Below the pieces are notes generated by a model. It ran no database searches and was not told where the DNA came from. It saw only the letters and a program-made list of their open reading frames with translations. A stretch of DNA of 50,996 bases from Acidobacteriota bacterium (lineage in GTDB: Bacteria > Acidobacteriota > Terriglobia > Terriglobales > Acidobacteriaceae): assembly GCA_021813745.1 (NCBI GenBank), contig JAKAJO010000072.1, positions 1-50,996 of the forward strand, in the 5' to 3' direction. This document shows, in pieces, positions 8,960 to 17,196 of this stretch. Positions within the stretch are counted from its first letter, which is position 1. Every line of letters starts with the position of its first letter. Both the position numbers and the translations under genes were made by a program.

Positions 8960-9760
8960 CTAGAAACTCTTGTACGCTGGATTAAAGTGAGGTCTTGGCT
9001 GGCGATCTATGTAACTGGCTACGTCAAAGGCTTCTTGCGCAGTCAACGTTTCCGGATGATTCTGCGGCATATTATGGAAGACATAAGCTGCAAGCTTTGC
9101 AGGATCGTCCATCCCCGCTCCATCGTTGTATGACCCACGGCCCCAGAGCGGAGGAAGAACGGGCGGGACACCCGCACCATTGTCCCCGTGGCAAGTCGCA
9201 CATTGGGCACGGACGTAGATCTCATGACCGCGCGATGCATCTCCATGCAATGGCGGAAGCTTCACAAGGCCCCGCCCCGGATATGCTTTTTTGCCGTGTT
9301 CCGCTGTCGAGAGTGATTGGATATAAGCCACGAGTCCACGCATCTCCTCGCTTGTCGCAGGCAAAGGCTTTCCCGCCTCGCTGCGAACAAAGCACTCCTC
9401 AATCCGATCCTGCAGGCTGATGTTGTGACCGGCTCTCTTGCTGAACAATGGGAAAAGGCCCGCTAGATCTGTCATCGGCGCAGCGTAGTCTGCTCTGCCG
9501 CTGTTCAGATGGCAATCTGCGCATGCCAACTGATTGCCTACATACGAAGCTGCGTACTTCGGTGTCTCATCGAAAAGCAATTTTCCCTTGTGCACCAGAG
9601 CCGCCTGCTCTCTCTCTGCCGCAGAAAGATGCTGGCCTTGTTCTTTCATCGCCGCCACCGGCGTCTTGTTTGCCGAGCATCCTTGAAGCACAGTACAGCT
9701 CAAGCCTCCCGCAAGAAATAGCACCAGGCAGCTTTTCCGTTGTGCTCGTTCAAAACTCAT
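8960..9760 (-). CDS. Lipoprotein diheme cytochrome c resembling thiosulfate dehydrogenase TsdA
   Basis: A 266-residue exported diheme cytochrome, last gene of the respiratory operon. ATG 9760 is chosen because AAGGGA precedes it and a lipoprotein signal follows, with a lipobox-like LQGC at C28. Heme site 1 is CADCH (C80, C83, H84) in a TsdA-like context: GNQLACADCHLNSGR, then RIEECFVRS with C123, which sits where TsdA enzymes have a Cys axial heme ligand. Heme site 2 is CATCH (C187, C190, H191), with M231 as probable ligand. TsdA oxidises thiosulfate to tetrathionate, or reduces tetrathionate, in the periplasm. The start overlaps the end of the substrate-binding protein gene by 11 bases. The diheme TsdA-like fold is well supported; the substrate is inference. 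Confidence 0.72.
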   Translation of the reverse strand: MSFERAQRKSCLVLFLAGGLSCTVLQGCSANKTPVAAMKEQGQHLSAAEREQAALVHKGKLLFDETPKYAASYVGNQLACADCHLNSGRADYAAPMTDLAGLFPLFSKRAGHNISLQDRIEECFVRSEAGKPLPATSEEMRGLVAYIQSLSTAEHGKKAYPGRGLVKLPPLHGDASRGHEIYVRAQCATCHGDNGAGVPPVLPPLWGRGSYNDGAGMDDPAKLAAYVFHNMPQNHPETLTAQEAFDVASYIDRQPRPHFNPAYKSF

Positions 9761-10718
9761 TGTTCGTCCCTTGATGAGCAGGTTCTGAGACCGATCGAAA
9801 TCCAAATTGGTGGTAAATGGACTGCGCCTCCGAACTCTTAAGGAATGCAAGCCATGCAGCGGCCAATGCAGGGTGGGGCGCATCGCGCACAATCCCGCCT
9901 GCATAAATCGCGGTTGTGTTCTGCGATTCTGGAATCGTAATCCCTTCAATTGGATTGCCGATGCTCTCCTGAAAACGAACCTCCGAAGTCCAGGTCACGC
10001 CGGCATCGGCTACCCCACTCATGATTCGCATCGGCGTTTGCCTGTGATGGATTTCTGTCAGTACCGTCTCTCCGCTGTGCACCTTGTCCTCATACACAGC
10101 CTTCTCCAGTCCCGATCCGCCTGCTTTCCGGAGTGACGCTTGAATCTGTCGCGCGACGCCCTCCCACGCCGGATTTGGCATTGAGAGTCGAAGCCCAGGT
10201 CGGCCAAGATCCGCAAGGGATCGAATGCCTTTCGGGTTGCCCTTGGCGACCATGAGAGTGAGATCGTTCGTCGCATAAGGAACAACATTTGTGAGCAGTC
10301 CATTTCGCTGCATGGCGCGCACTGCACCCATGCCCGCCTCATACACGTCGGGCTTCACTCGCAACGTCAAATTACCAAGCGTGATTGTTCCGCCTGCTTC
10401 CATTTGTCTGCGGAGAATTCCCGGAGGCAAGGTCTCATAAAACAAATGTCCCTTCACCTCAGGGTGCAGCTTCTGGAACGCCTCCACCAGTTGAGGCAGA
10501 ACAAAGAATTGATTGCCTCCGATCAATAGCACAAGGCGCGCGTCGCACGGATTGCCGTGCACATCGGGCACGTTGTCAACATCGGCCACATGAAAAGCAA
10601 TCCCGAGCCCCGCCGCTGGGTCATTCGCTCCCCGACTCCATGGAGGAGTCGATTGCCCGCACGCGTAAGTATTGATCACCACCGCAATCATCAGACACAA
10701 CATTGCATGAATCTTCAT
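9750..10718 (-). CDS. Periplasmic substrate-binding protein of the molybdate/sulfate-type (ModA-like) family
   Basis: A 322-residue type II periplasmic binding protein that probably binds an oxyanion-like ligand. ATG 10718 is preferred, with GAGGA eight bases upstream and a signal peptide ending near YACG/GQS. The family pattern is visible: LVLLIGGNQFFVLPQLV near the N-terminus, FYETLPPG, then ADLGRPGLRLSMPNPAWEG and a GVADAGVTW turn typical of ModA-like folds. The C-terminal APHPALAAAWLAFL with EAQSIYHQFGF is the usual closing helix pair. No ABC permease or ATPase lies nearby, so transport is unlikely to be its only role. It sits 20 bases after the DsrE-like gene and overlaps the cytochrome gene, suggesting that it delivers or senses a substrate for the respiratory module. 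Confidence 0.68.
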   Translation of the reverse strand: MKIHAMLCLMIAVVINTYACGQSTPPWSRGANDPAAGLGIAFHVADVDNVPDVHGNPCDARLVLLIGGNQFFVLPQLVEAFQKLHPEVKGHLFYETLPPGILRRQMEAGGTITLGNLTLRVKPDVYEAGMGAVRAMQRNGLLTNVVPYATNDLTLMVAKGNPKGIRSLADLGRPGLRLSMPNPAWEGVARQIQASLRKAGGSGLEKAVYEDKVHSGETVLTEIHHRQTPMRIMSGVADAGVTWTSEVRFQESIGNPIEGITIPESQNTTAIYAGGIVRDAPHPALAAAWLAFLKSSEAQSIYHQFGFRSVSEPAHQGTNNEF

Positions 10719-10738
10719 CCGCACAATCCTCAAACGAT

Positions 10739-11443
10739 TTAGACCGTGATGTACGTGTAGCGCCCTTCCGCCTGCAGAAGTGCAATCGCTGCCACCATTG
10801 CTGCAACCACAAGAGTTCCCTCCACCGTATGCGCCATCATCTCGCGCACAATCTCTTCCGGAGTCTGCGTCAGGTTTTTTACCCGGATAAGAACTCGTGC
10901 CTGTTCCTCCGTCGCAGTATGGCAACTCATAAACTGCACTCCTCTTGCCCGGAGCGCCTCCATGCTCGTGTCCTGATACTGCGTATCTTCCTTGTCGGGA
11001 TCAGTGCCATGAAAGTCATGCCCGGATGACTTTGTACTCTTCACAAACGGATTGCGCACCGCTGCCTTCCCCGTTTCCGGATCGATCACCTTGAGCCACT
11101 CCCCAATCTGATATTTACTCCATATGAAGTCGTCGTAATTCAGCAGATTGGCTGGACCATGCATGGCAACAGCAATTTTGATCTGTTCGCGTGGCACTCC
11201 GAATCCGAACTCCAACCCGTTCAGAGAGTTCTTGACATTGTTTAGAAAGCGCCCACTATTGATCTGCACGACGTCATACACCTGCTTGACACGCGCTGTG
11301 TGATGCACGAGAGCCTCGAAGTCCGCAATCCTCCAATCATTGGTCTTCCATACCAATTGCGCTTCTGCGGTGCTACCCACGCCCGCCGCTAGCCCCAGAG
11401 CGCTAGCCCCGGAAAGAAATGACCTGCGAGTAAGTGAATTCAT
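10739..11443 (-). CDS. Tat-exported DsrE/DsrF-like protein
   Basis: A 234-residue protein with a clear twin-arginine signal (TRRSFLSGASAL, residues 5-16) ending near AEAQ. GGGAGG lies about seven bases before the ATG, and the ATG overlaps the stop of the upstream small gene by four bases (ATGA). The body follows the DsrE-like alpha/beta layout: YDVVQINSG, then FGVPREQIKIAVAMHG, then ARGVQFMSCHTATEEQA, then a C-terminal VVAAMVAAIALLQAEG helix ending in YTYITV. C174 is the only Cys of the mature chain and sits where cytoplasmic DsrE/TusD proteins carry their sulfur-relay cysteine. DsrE proteins usually act in the cytoplasm; export by Tat suggests sulfur handling in the periplasm. The exact reaction is unknown. 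Confidence 0.65.
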   Translation of the reverse strand: MNSLTRRSFLSGASALGLAAGVGSTAEAQLVWKTNDWRIADFEALVHHTARVKQVYDVVQINSGRFLNNVKNSLNGLEFGFGVPREQIKIAVAMHGPANLLNYDDFIWSKYQIGEWLKVIDPETGKAAVRNPFVKSTKSSGHDFHGTDPDKEDTQYQDTSMEALRARGVQFMSCHTATEEQARVLIRVKNLTQTPEEIVREMMAHTVEGTLVVAAMVAAIALLQAEGRYTYITV

Positions 11444-11628
11444 TCTGTCCCTCCCTGCAACTTCGGTTGATTTTCAGAGTTGTCTTCCTGCCGCGGTGAA
11501 ATGCCAAGCTGCTCCAGAAATCGAAATTTCGGCGCTTCACATCGTTCTCGAAATACGGAGGAGCGTGCTCTCCAGATGATGAAGAGCACAAGGATCAAGG
11601 TCATGATTCCAATCAACCAGGCAATCAT
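11440..11628 (-). CDS. Small single-span membrane protein of the cbb3-type oxidase operon
   Basis: A 62-residue protein with one N-terminal membrane helix (about residues 2-20, IAWLIGIMTLILVLFIIW), then a basic, polar cytoplasmic tail. It starts inside the stop of the oxidase gene (ATGA, 11625-11628) and ends inside the start of the DsrE-like gene, so it is translationally coupled on both sides. Size, topology and position resemble CcoQ or other accessory peptides of cbb3 oxidases, but there is no clear sequence match. Its role in oxidase assembly or stability is inference. Confidence 0.6.
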   Translation of the reverse strand: MIAWLIGIMTLILVLFIIWRARSSVFRERCEAPKFRFLEQLGISPRQEDNSENQPKLQGGTE

Positions 11629-14234
11629 GGCATCTCCTCACTCCCGGTGCTTGCATGACTCGGTTCCGATTGGCCTACACCGGTTTTTGCCGCGTAAAAC
11701 GAACGGAGATACACCGTCACTGCCTGGATCTCCTGCGGCGTAAGTAGCGGCCACGCTGGCATTCCACTACCCGGCACTCCGTGTCGAATCACATCCTCGG
11801 CCCCGCGGTACGAAACCTCCATCTGTAAGAAGTTTGCGGGCCGAGGCGCATACGCTTTGGCATCCGGTCCATTGCCATCTCCCGCGATGCCGTGGCATCG
11901 AGCACAATGCGTAAGATAGACGCGCTCGCCCGCGGCCTGAAGAACCGGAGTCGGCGCATAGGATTCATCGGGAGGCAAGGGAGGTGTCTGGCTCAACGTT
12001 TGTACGTACGTTGCAACCGCCTGAAGCTGGTCTTCAGACAATTCACTCCAGGAGGGCATGGAACTACCTGGAACTCCGCGCTGCAATGCTTGCCAAACGC
12101 GATCTGGACTGAGCCGAAAGTCCACCAGGTTGAAGGCCACAGGCCGAAGTGCGCGGCCACCTTCAGTCTTGCCCCGCCCGTCCCCTCCATGACATCCCGA
12201 GCAATTCGCCTCAAAGACCGCGCGGCCCTCCATCAGATTGCCTTGCGCAAAGCGCACCAGTGCGTCGCCGGGTGCTGGCTCATCCTCCCGCGCGCGTTCT
12301 GAATTCTGTGCATGCATGGCCGCGCGGCCAAGAGTATTGAGATAGGCCACCAGATCCCTTGCCGCGTCCGATGGCTTTTCCGGCGAACCATCAAACAGCC
12401 ACGCATACGAAGGCATCATCGAATCAGGAACCACAAAGCGCGGATTGTAAAGATGCACGAGTTGCCAGTCGTGCGAGCGGCGCCCGGCTTCGCGCGCAAG
12501 GTCTGGACCGATGCGCCTCGTGCCCCACATCTGCGGATACTCGCCCTGTGTCTCCCAAGCTTCCGTCGGTGAACCAAAGCGCCACTCATCCGCTGGGGTA
12601 AATCGCACCTGCTCCGTGTGGCAGTAGGCGCAGCCGTTGCGCGCGTAGATCTGCTGCCCGCGTCTCTCCTGCGCAGTCAACTCCAGTCGAGCTTGTAAGG
12701 GTGTGGTGCGAGTCATCAACCGATGCAAGGCTAGTGCGGGCATCACGCCCAGCGCGACAAACGAAAGAACAAAGAAGCCAAGCCCTGCACCAAATGTCGC
12801 GCCGTAAGCCGTACTGATCCAGCGATCGGTTCTACGCAGCTGAGGTGCACAGCTCGCCACGTTGGGACTGATTCGAGCAGTCACAACGGGGGACGTCAAC
12901 TCCCCAATAAAGAAGCTCGCCGCAAACATCATGAAGCCAATGATGAGCAACCCTCCATCCAGGCTTCGAAAGATCCAGAATGGCTGCGATGCCCGCACCG
13001 ATTCGATCCACAGCGTATGCTCGCGCCACAGGCTCGCCTGCACCAGCCCTGCCGCTGTCAGGTCGATCACCATCAACCCCAGACCCACCACGATGAACCA
13101 GTACGACCATGCCAGCAGACGCCGGCTCATCCGCACTCCCGGAATCGACTGCCAGATATGCGACAGGGCGCCCATCGCCGCAAACGAAGCGAAGCCAATC
13201 ATGGCAAGGTGCGAGTGGCCAATTACCCAATCGGTGAAGTGGATAAAACTGTTGAATGCCATTACCGCCTGCACCGAGCCCTGGATGCTGACTGCCAGAT
13301 ACAGAACCACGCTCGTCCAAACAAACCGCAGCGGGATATCTCGCAACCACACACTACCCCCTGCGATCGCAATTGAAAGCAGCAGGTTGGTGACGACCAG
13401 AATCACGTCCACACCCTGATAGATCGACGCCACTTCCGATGCATGTTGTGCGCTCATCGGCAGCGCCGAATAGATGTAGTGGTGGATGCCGTTCAGCGGG
13501 TAAACCAGAAATAAGAGCCAAAAGCCGATCATCGAATAAAAGTGGCTATAGATCGGCTTTCGTGTCACCGCAGGGATCACAAAGTAAGCAATCGCCGTGG
13601 CAAAGGGCGTCACAAAGATTCCAACTGCATCGTGAATCCATAGGCCGCTGAAGGCCGCACCCATCGCGCCCGGCAGCAGATGAGGCAAAAGATTGCCCAC
13701 TGGATACGCAAGCGTAGTAAACGTCAACCCGCCAAGAAGATACCACCCGGCGACGTACAACTCCGCTTTTCCACACTTCCAGAACGCCACACCGAACTGA
13801 ATGATGAGTAGCAGCAGCGCCAATTCGATTACGGCGGCTATCCCCAAAGGAAATTCTGCCCATTCCAGTGGCTGGCTCGAACCCGCGAGCACAAGGCTCC
13901 AACCTCCAAGCACTGCAACAAGATTCCAAGTCCAGAACAAAAGCCAACCAAGCCGTGAGCTTGTGATGTTTCGCTGTGTCAATCGAGGAACTGCGTAATA
14001 CAGAAAGGCAATAAACGCATTACCCAGCCAACCGTAGAGAATCCCTTGCGTGTGGTCATAGCGCAGCCTGCCCCATGTCTCCCAGGCATGACTTCCCAAA
14101 AACTCCGGCGCATCAAACTTGATCGAGACCAGCAACCCAAAGAGAGCCGAAAGCAGCAGCCCACCAAACGCTGCATACGTATGAGCGCGAATCAGACGGT
14201 TTGTGCTCATCGATGCTTCACCTGTGTTGGTCAC
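11625..14234 (-). CDS. Single-chain cbb3-type cytochrome c oxidase: CcoN-CcoO-dicytochrome fusion
   Basis: An 869-residue fusion of the three core parts of a cbb3 oxidase. Residues 1-445 are CcoN-like, with about 12 helices: H61 (heme b ligand, DHTQGILYGW), H201 (CuB), Y245 and H251-H252 (YPLNGIHHY), and H340/H342 (DWVIGHSH). Residues 475-640 are CcoO-like: one membrane helix, CAYCH (535-539) and a PDSMMPSY axial Met. Residues 660-750 and 765-850 are two cytochrome c domains (CSGCH 678-682; CARCH 777-781) with GSSMPSW and GSGMPAW ligands, matching CcoP without its membrane anchor. The GTG at 14234 overlaps the previous stop; an ATG at 14210 with AGGTGA upstream is an alternative start. It should reduce O2 to water at high affinity. 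CcoN-CcoO fusions are known; this full single chain is unusual. Confidence 0.85.
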   Translation of the reverse strand: MTNTGEASMSTNRLIRAHTYAAFGGLLLSALFGLLVSIKFDAPEFLGSHAWETWGRLRYDHTQGILYGWLGNAFIAFLYYAVPRLTQRNITSSRLGWLLFWTWNLVAVLGGWSLVLAGSSQPLEWAEFPLGIAAVIELALLLLIIQFGVAFWKCGKAELYVAGWYLLGGLTFTTLAYPVGNLLPHLLPGAMGAAFSGLWIHDAVGIFVTPFATAIAYFVIPAVTRKPIYSHFYSMIGFWLLFLVYPLNGIHHYIYSALPMSAQHASEVASIYQGVDVILVVTNLLLSIAIAGGSVWLRDIPLRFVWTSVVLYLAVSIQGSVQAVMAFNSFIHFTDWVIGHSHLAMIGFASFAAMGALSHIWQSIPGVRMSRRLLAWSYWFIVVGLGLMVIDLTAAGLVQASLWREHTLWIESVRASQPFWIFRSLDGGLLIIGFMMFAASFFIGELTSPVVTARISPNVASCAPQLRRTDRWISTAYGATFGAGLGFFVLSFVALGVMPALALHRLMTRTTPLQARLELTAQERRGQQIYARNGCAYCHTEQVRFTPADEWRFGSPTEAWETQGEYPQMWGTRRIGPDLAREAGRRSHDWQLVHLYNPRFVVPDSMMPSYAWLFDGSPEKPSDAARDLVAYLNTLGRAAMHAQNSERAREDEPAPGDALVRFAQGNLMEGRAVFEANCSGCHGGDGRGKTEGGRALRPVAFNLVDFRLSPDRVWQALQRGVPGSSMPSWSELSEDQLQAVATYVQTLSQTPPLPPDESYAPTPVLQAAGERVYLTHCARCHGIAGDGNGPDAKAYAPRPANFLQMEVSYRGAEDVIRHGVPGSGMPAWPLLTPQEIQAVTVYLRSFYAAKTGVGQSEPSHASTGSEEMP

Positions 14235-14449
14235 CCTGCCACGACTCCTCTTCTGCCACTAATGGCCGAATCCCGGTGGCGTAACGCGGGTCCACCCGCC
14301 GGTGGGTCAATCACGCGGACAATGAATACACAGAGGAGCGCAGCCAGTAGAAAGAGAATGGCTGCGAAGACCCACTGCCACCGGTACGAGCGGTCGCATG
14401 AGGCTGACTGCTCTCGAGGAAACTCCGGCGTATCATTGGGGAAGTTCAT
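14231..14449 (-). CDS. Small single-span membrane protein, first gene of the respiratory operon
   Basis: A roughly 72-residue protein (87 if the GTG at 14494 is used; neither start has a strong ribosome site). A polar N-terminus is followed by one membrane helix (WVFAAILFLLAALLCVFIVRV) and a basic C-terminal tail. Its stop overlaps the likely GTG start of the oxidase by three bases, giving a GTGA junction that supports expression as an operon. It shows no heme or metal motif. It may be an accessory subunit of the oxidase; no family was recognised. Confidence 0.5.
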   Translation of the reverse strand: MNFPNDTPEFPREQSASCDRSYRWQWVFAAILFLLAALLCVFIVRVIDPPAGGPALRHRDSAISGRRGVVAG

Positions 14450-14647
14450 CGGCCGAACCAGCAGGCTCCTGTGACTTCCAACAGCTTCTTTCACAGGGAG
14501 CTAGCCTGTCCAGCCAATCCTTTTTATGACCCATAAGAATTTCAATAGGCAGAAACCTCTGCTCTCAGCACGCCGAACTTTTCTGACTAGGGAGTCGTCG
14601 TGCCAAGCCATTACACTGCTTGCGCAACATCATCGCGGAGTGGCCCC

Positions 14648-16903
14648 ATGCTGAACCGTCGCAGCTTTCTTAAGTCCGGCCTCACCACCGGCGCCGCACT
14701 TCCTCTTGCTTCTGCCTTGAACGGACTCGAGCCCGCCTCCAGGTCCGCGTCGCATGTAGATTCTGCGGGGTCTCAATCGCCCGAGGGCTCCCTGGTTGCT
14801 TTGCCGCATCGAATTGCCTCTCTCTCGCTCGCATCGCAACCGTGGCAACAACGCGTGCGTCGTGTCGGCCAAACCAACATGACCGAACACGATCCAGCGG
14901 TAATGGATGTTGAGGCGTGGGCAGAGTATTGGCATGCCGCAAAGGTCGATGTCATCTTCGTCAGCGTCACAGGCATTCTGGCCTTTTATCCCAGCAAGGT
15001 GCCGTTCCATCGACCTGGAAGGTTTCTGCATGGCCGTGACTTCTTCGGTGAATGTGTTGCCGCTGCAAAAAAGCGCGGAATGCGGGTCGTTGCCCGTATG
15101 AGTCCAGACTTGAACTGGCAGGATGCTTGCGATGCCCATCCGGAGTGGGCCATGCGGAATCAAGACGGCTCTGTGCAGCACAGTCAAGAAGATCCGCGCC
15201 TCTTCAAGACCTGCATGTTCTCCACCTATATGGACCTCTATGTTCCGGCGATTATGCGCGAGATCAACTCCCTGTACGACGTTGATTGATTCTACACCAA
15301 CGGCTGGCCACCGCTTGGAAGTCTCCCGGACTGCCACTGCGCCATCTGCAGCCGGTTGCCAGCGCCTGCAACTCCCGCCTATTGGCGCGTCTTTACGGAT
15401 CGAGTGCTCACGTTGTGGCAACGTTATGACGCCATCGCCAAGGAGAAGCATCCTGACAATTTCTTTTTTGCAAACTCCGGCGGCAACGTTCGTGGTGGAC
15501 CGAACCTCGCACGGCTTGGCAAAGTTTCCACTTGGTTCCAGGCCGACAATCAGGGCCGCACCTTTGACGATTCCGCTGTCTGGGGCTGTAGCCTTCAGGG
15601 ACGTGTCTGCCGCGCCGTACTCGATGGCAAGTTTGCCGCCAATGTGACCGCCGCTTACTCCACGGGAACGCCGGGATGGCGCAACGCATCCAAAAGTCCC
15701 AATGAGATTCGCATGTGGCTCAGTGAGTCAATCGCCAGTGGTATGGCGCCCTACCTGCACTTTGTTGGAGCTGAAGGTGGCCGGGGAGAAGACCGGCGCT
15801 GGCAGCCCGTCGGCGTTGAGTATTTCGCCTGGATGTCTCGCCATGACCGGCATTTCACGCCCCGTCAATCCATCGCCAACCTCGGCATTGTCTTTGGTCA
15901 GGCCACGCAACTTCTCTATCCTGGGCCCGCAACTTCTCCCTCTCGCCAATACATGCACGAAACCACGCAGGGTCTCTACGATGCGCTCCTGCGAGGCCGA
16001 TTCACATTTGACTTTGTCCATGAAGACCTTCTCGATGCCGAACGCCTCAGTAAATATCGCGCGCTGATTCTCCCCAATGTCGCCATGCTCAGTGATCGCC
16101 AATGCGAGCAGATTCGCTCCTATGTTCGAGCTGGTGGGTCCGTGGTCGCCAGCTTCGAGACCGGACTCTACGATGAAAATCTGCGTCCGCGCCGTGACCT
16201 CGGCCTCGCAGATCTCTTTGGGGCCCACAAAAACGGCGACGTCGTCGGGACGAACGGCAATCCCTACTATGCTCGCATCGTAACAACGCACCATGACAAG
16301 CAGCATCCTCTTCTCCGCGGATTCCATGAGACCAACTGGCTGCCCGGTGCTGAGAACCGTCTTCCATTGCAACCGGTACAGGATCCGCTCCTCACCGTCG
16401 TACCGGGCTTTGTGCGCTATCCACCTGAGCTCGCCTATCCCCCTGTTTCCCACACGGACGAGCCCGCCGTTACTCTTCGAGAAATGGGATGCAGCCGCCT
16501 CGTCTGGTTTCCCGGCGATATCGAACGCACCTACTGGCTCACCGGCAATGGCGATCTCCTGAAGCTACTTCAGAACGCGATCCGCTGGGTTCTGCATGAT
16601 GAACAGCTCGTTACCGTCGAAGGGGAAGGACTGGTTGAGAACTTCTTCTGGGAAACGGATCCCGGATACGCACTTCATTTACTCAACTACAACAGTCCCA
16701 ATGCACAGCATGGTTGGTTGCTCTCTTCCGGCAGCCTCGGTCCGCAGCGGGTTGTCGTCAAGCTTCCTTCCGGCGTTATCGTCAAGACCGTTGAGTTACT
16801 GCGAGCTGAACAGACGGTCCCTTTCCAATGCTCCGATGGCCGACTTCAGTTCACTGTTCCGAGCATGCACGAATATGAGGTTGCAGCAATCACTCTCACC
16901 TGA
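14648..16903 (+). pseudogene. Tat-exported glycosidase-like protein (GH42-type trimerisation fold) interrupted by in-frame TGA
   Basis: One continuous frame of about 751 codons is split by a TGA at 15287-15289; the same frame stays open and similar in character on both sides. It starts at ATG 14648 with GGAG seven bases upstream and a Tat signal (NRRSFLKSG). The first part looks like a hypothetical glycosidase TIM barrel (YWHAAKVDVIFVSVTG, RMSPDLNWQDACDAHPEW). After the stop it resumes with FYTNGWPPLG, then a barrel end and a beta-galactosidase-type trimerisation domain (KYRALILPNVAMLSDRQCEQI, VRAGGSVVASFETG). A single-base nonsense change, for example GGA to TGA, would explain it. The downstream half could still be translated from an internal start. 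Substrate unknown. Confidence 0.65.
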
Positions 16904-17196
16904 TTGCAACTCGAACAGTACCAGGATCCGCAGAGCGACTCTGGGGCTTTGTTCCAATCGCAAATCATGTGAACAATAACTCGTCGTGTTCCTGCGACAT
17001 CCTGCACCTTGCCAATTGTCATCTGTGGCTGTGTGAGGATGCAGCTGCCCGATGCCCTGATATTCGAAGGGCCGCGCCCCACTCGATTGGCCTAAGATGT
17101 CAAAATCCGTGGACTCCTGCGTGCCGTGCCCGTGACATTCATCACTGCCGATCGATCCGTTTGGCAGTACGGATAGAAGCGTATGGAGGGTGAGCC

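Noticed and set aside
15287..15289. TGA read as selenocysteine
   Set aside because: No Cys or Sec is expected here in a glycosidase-like fold and no convincing SECIS-like stem-loop follows; a nonsense mutation is simpler.
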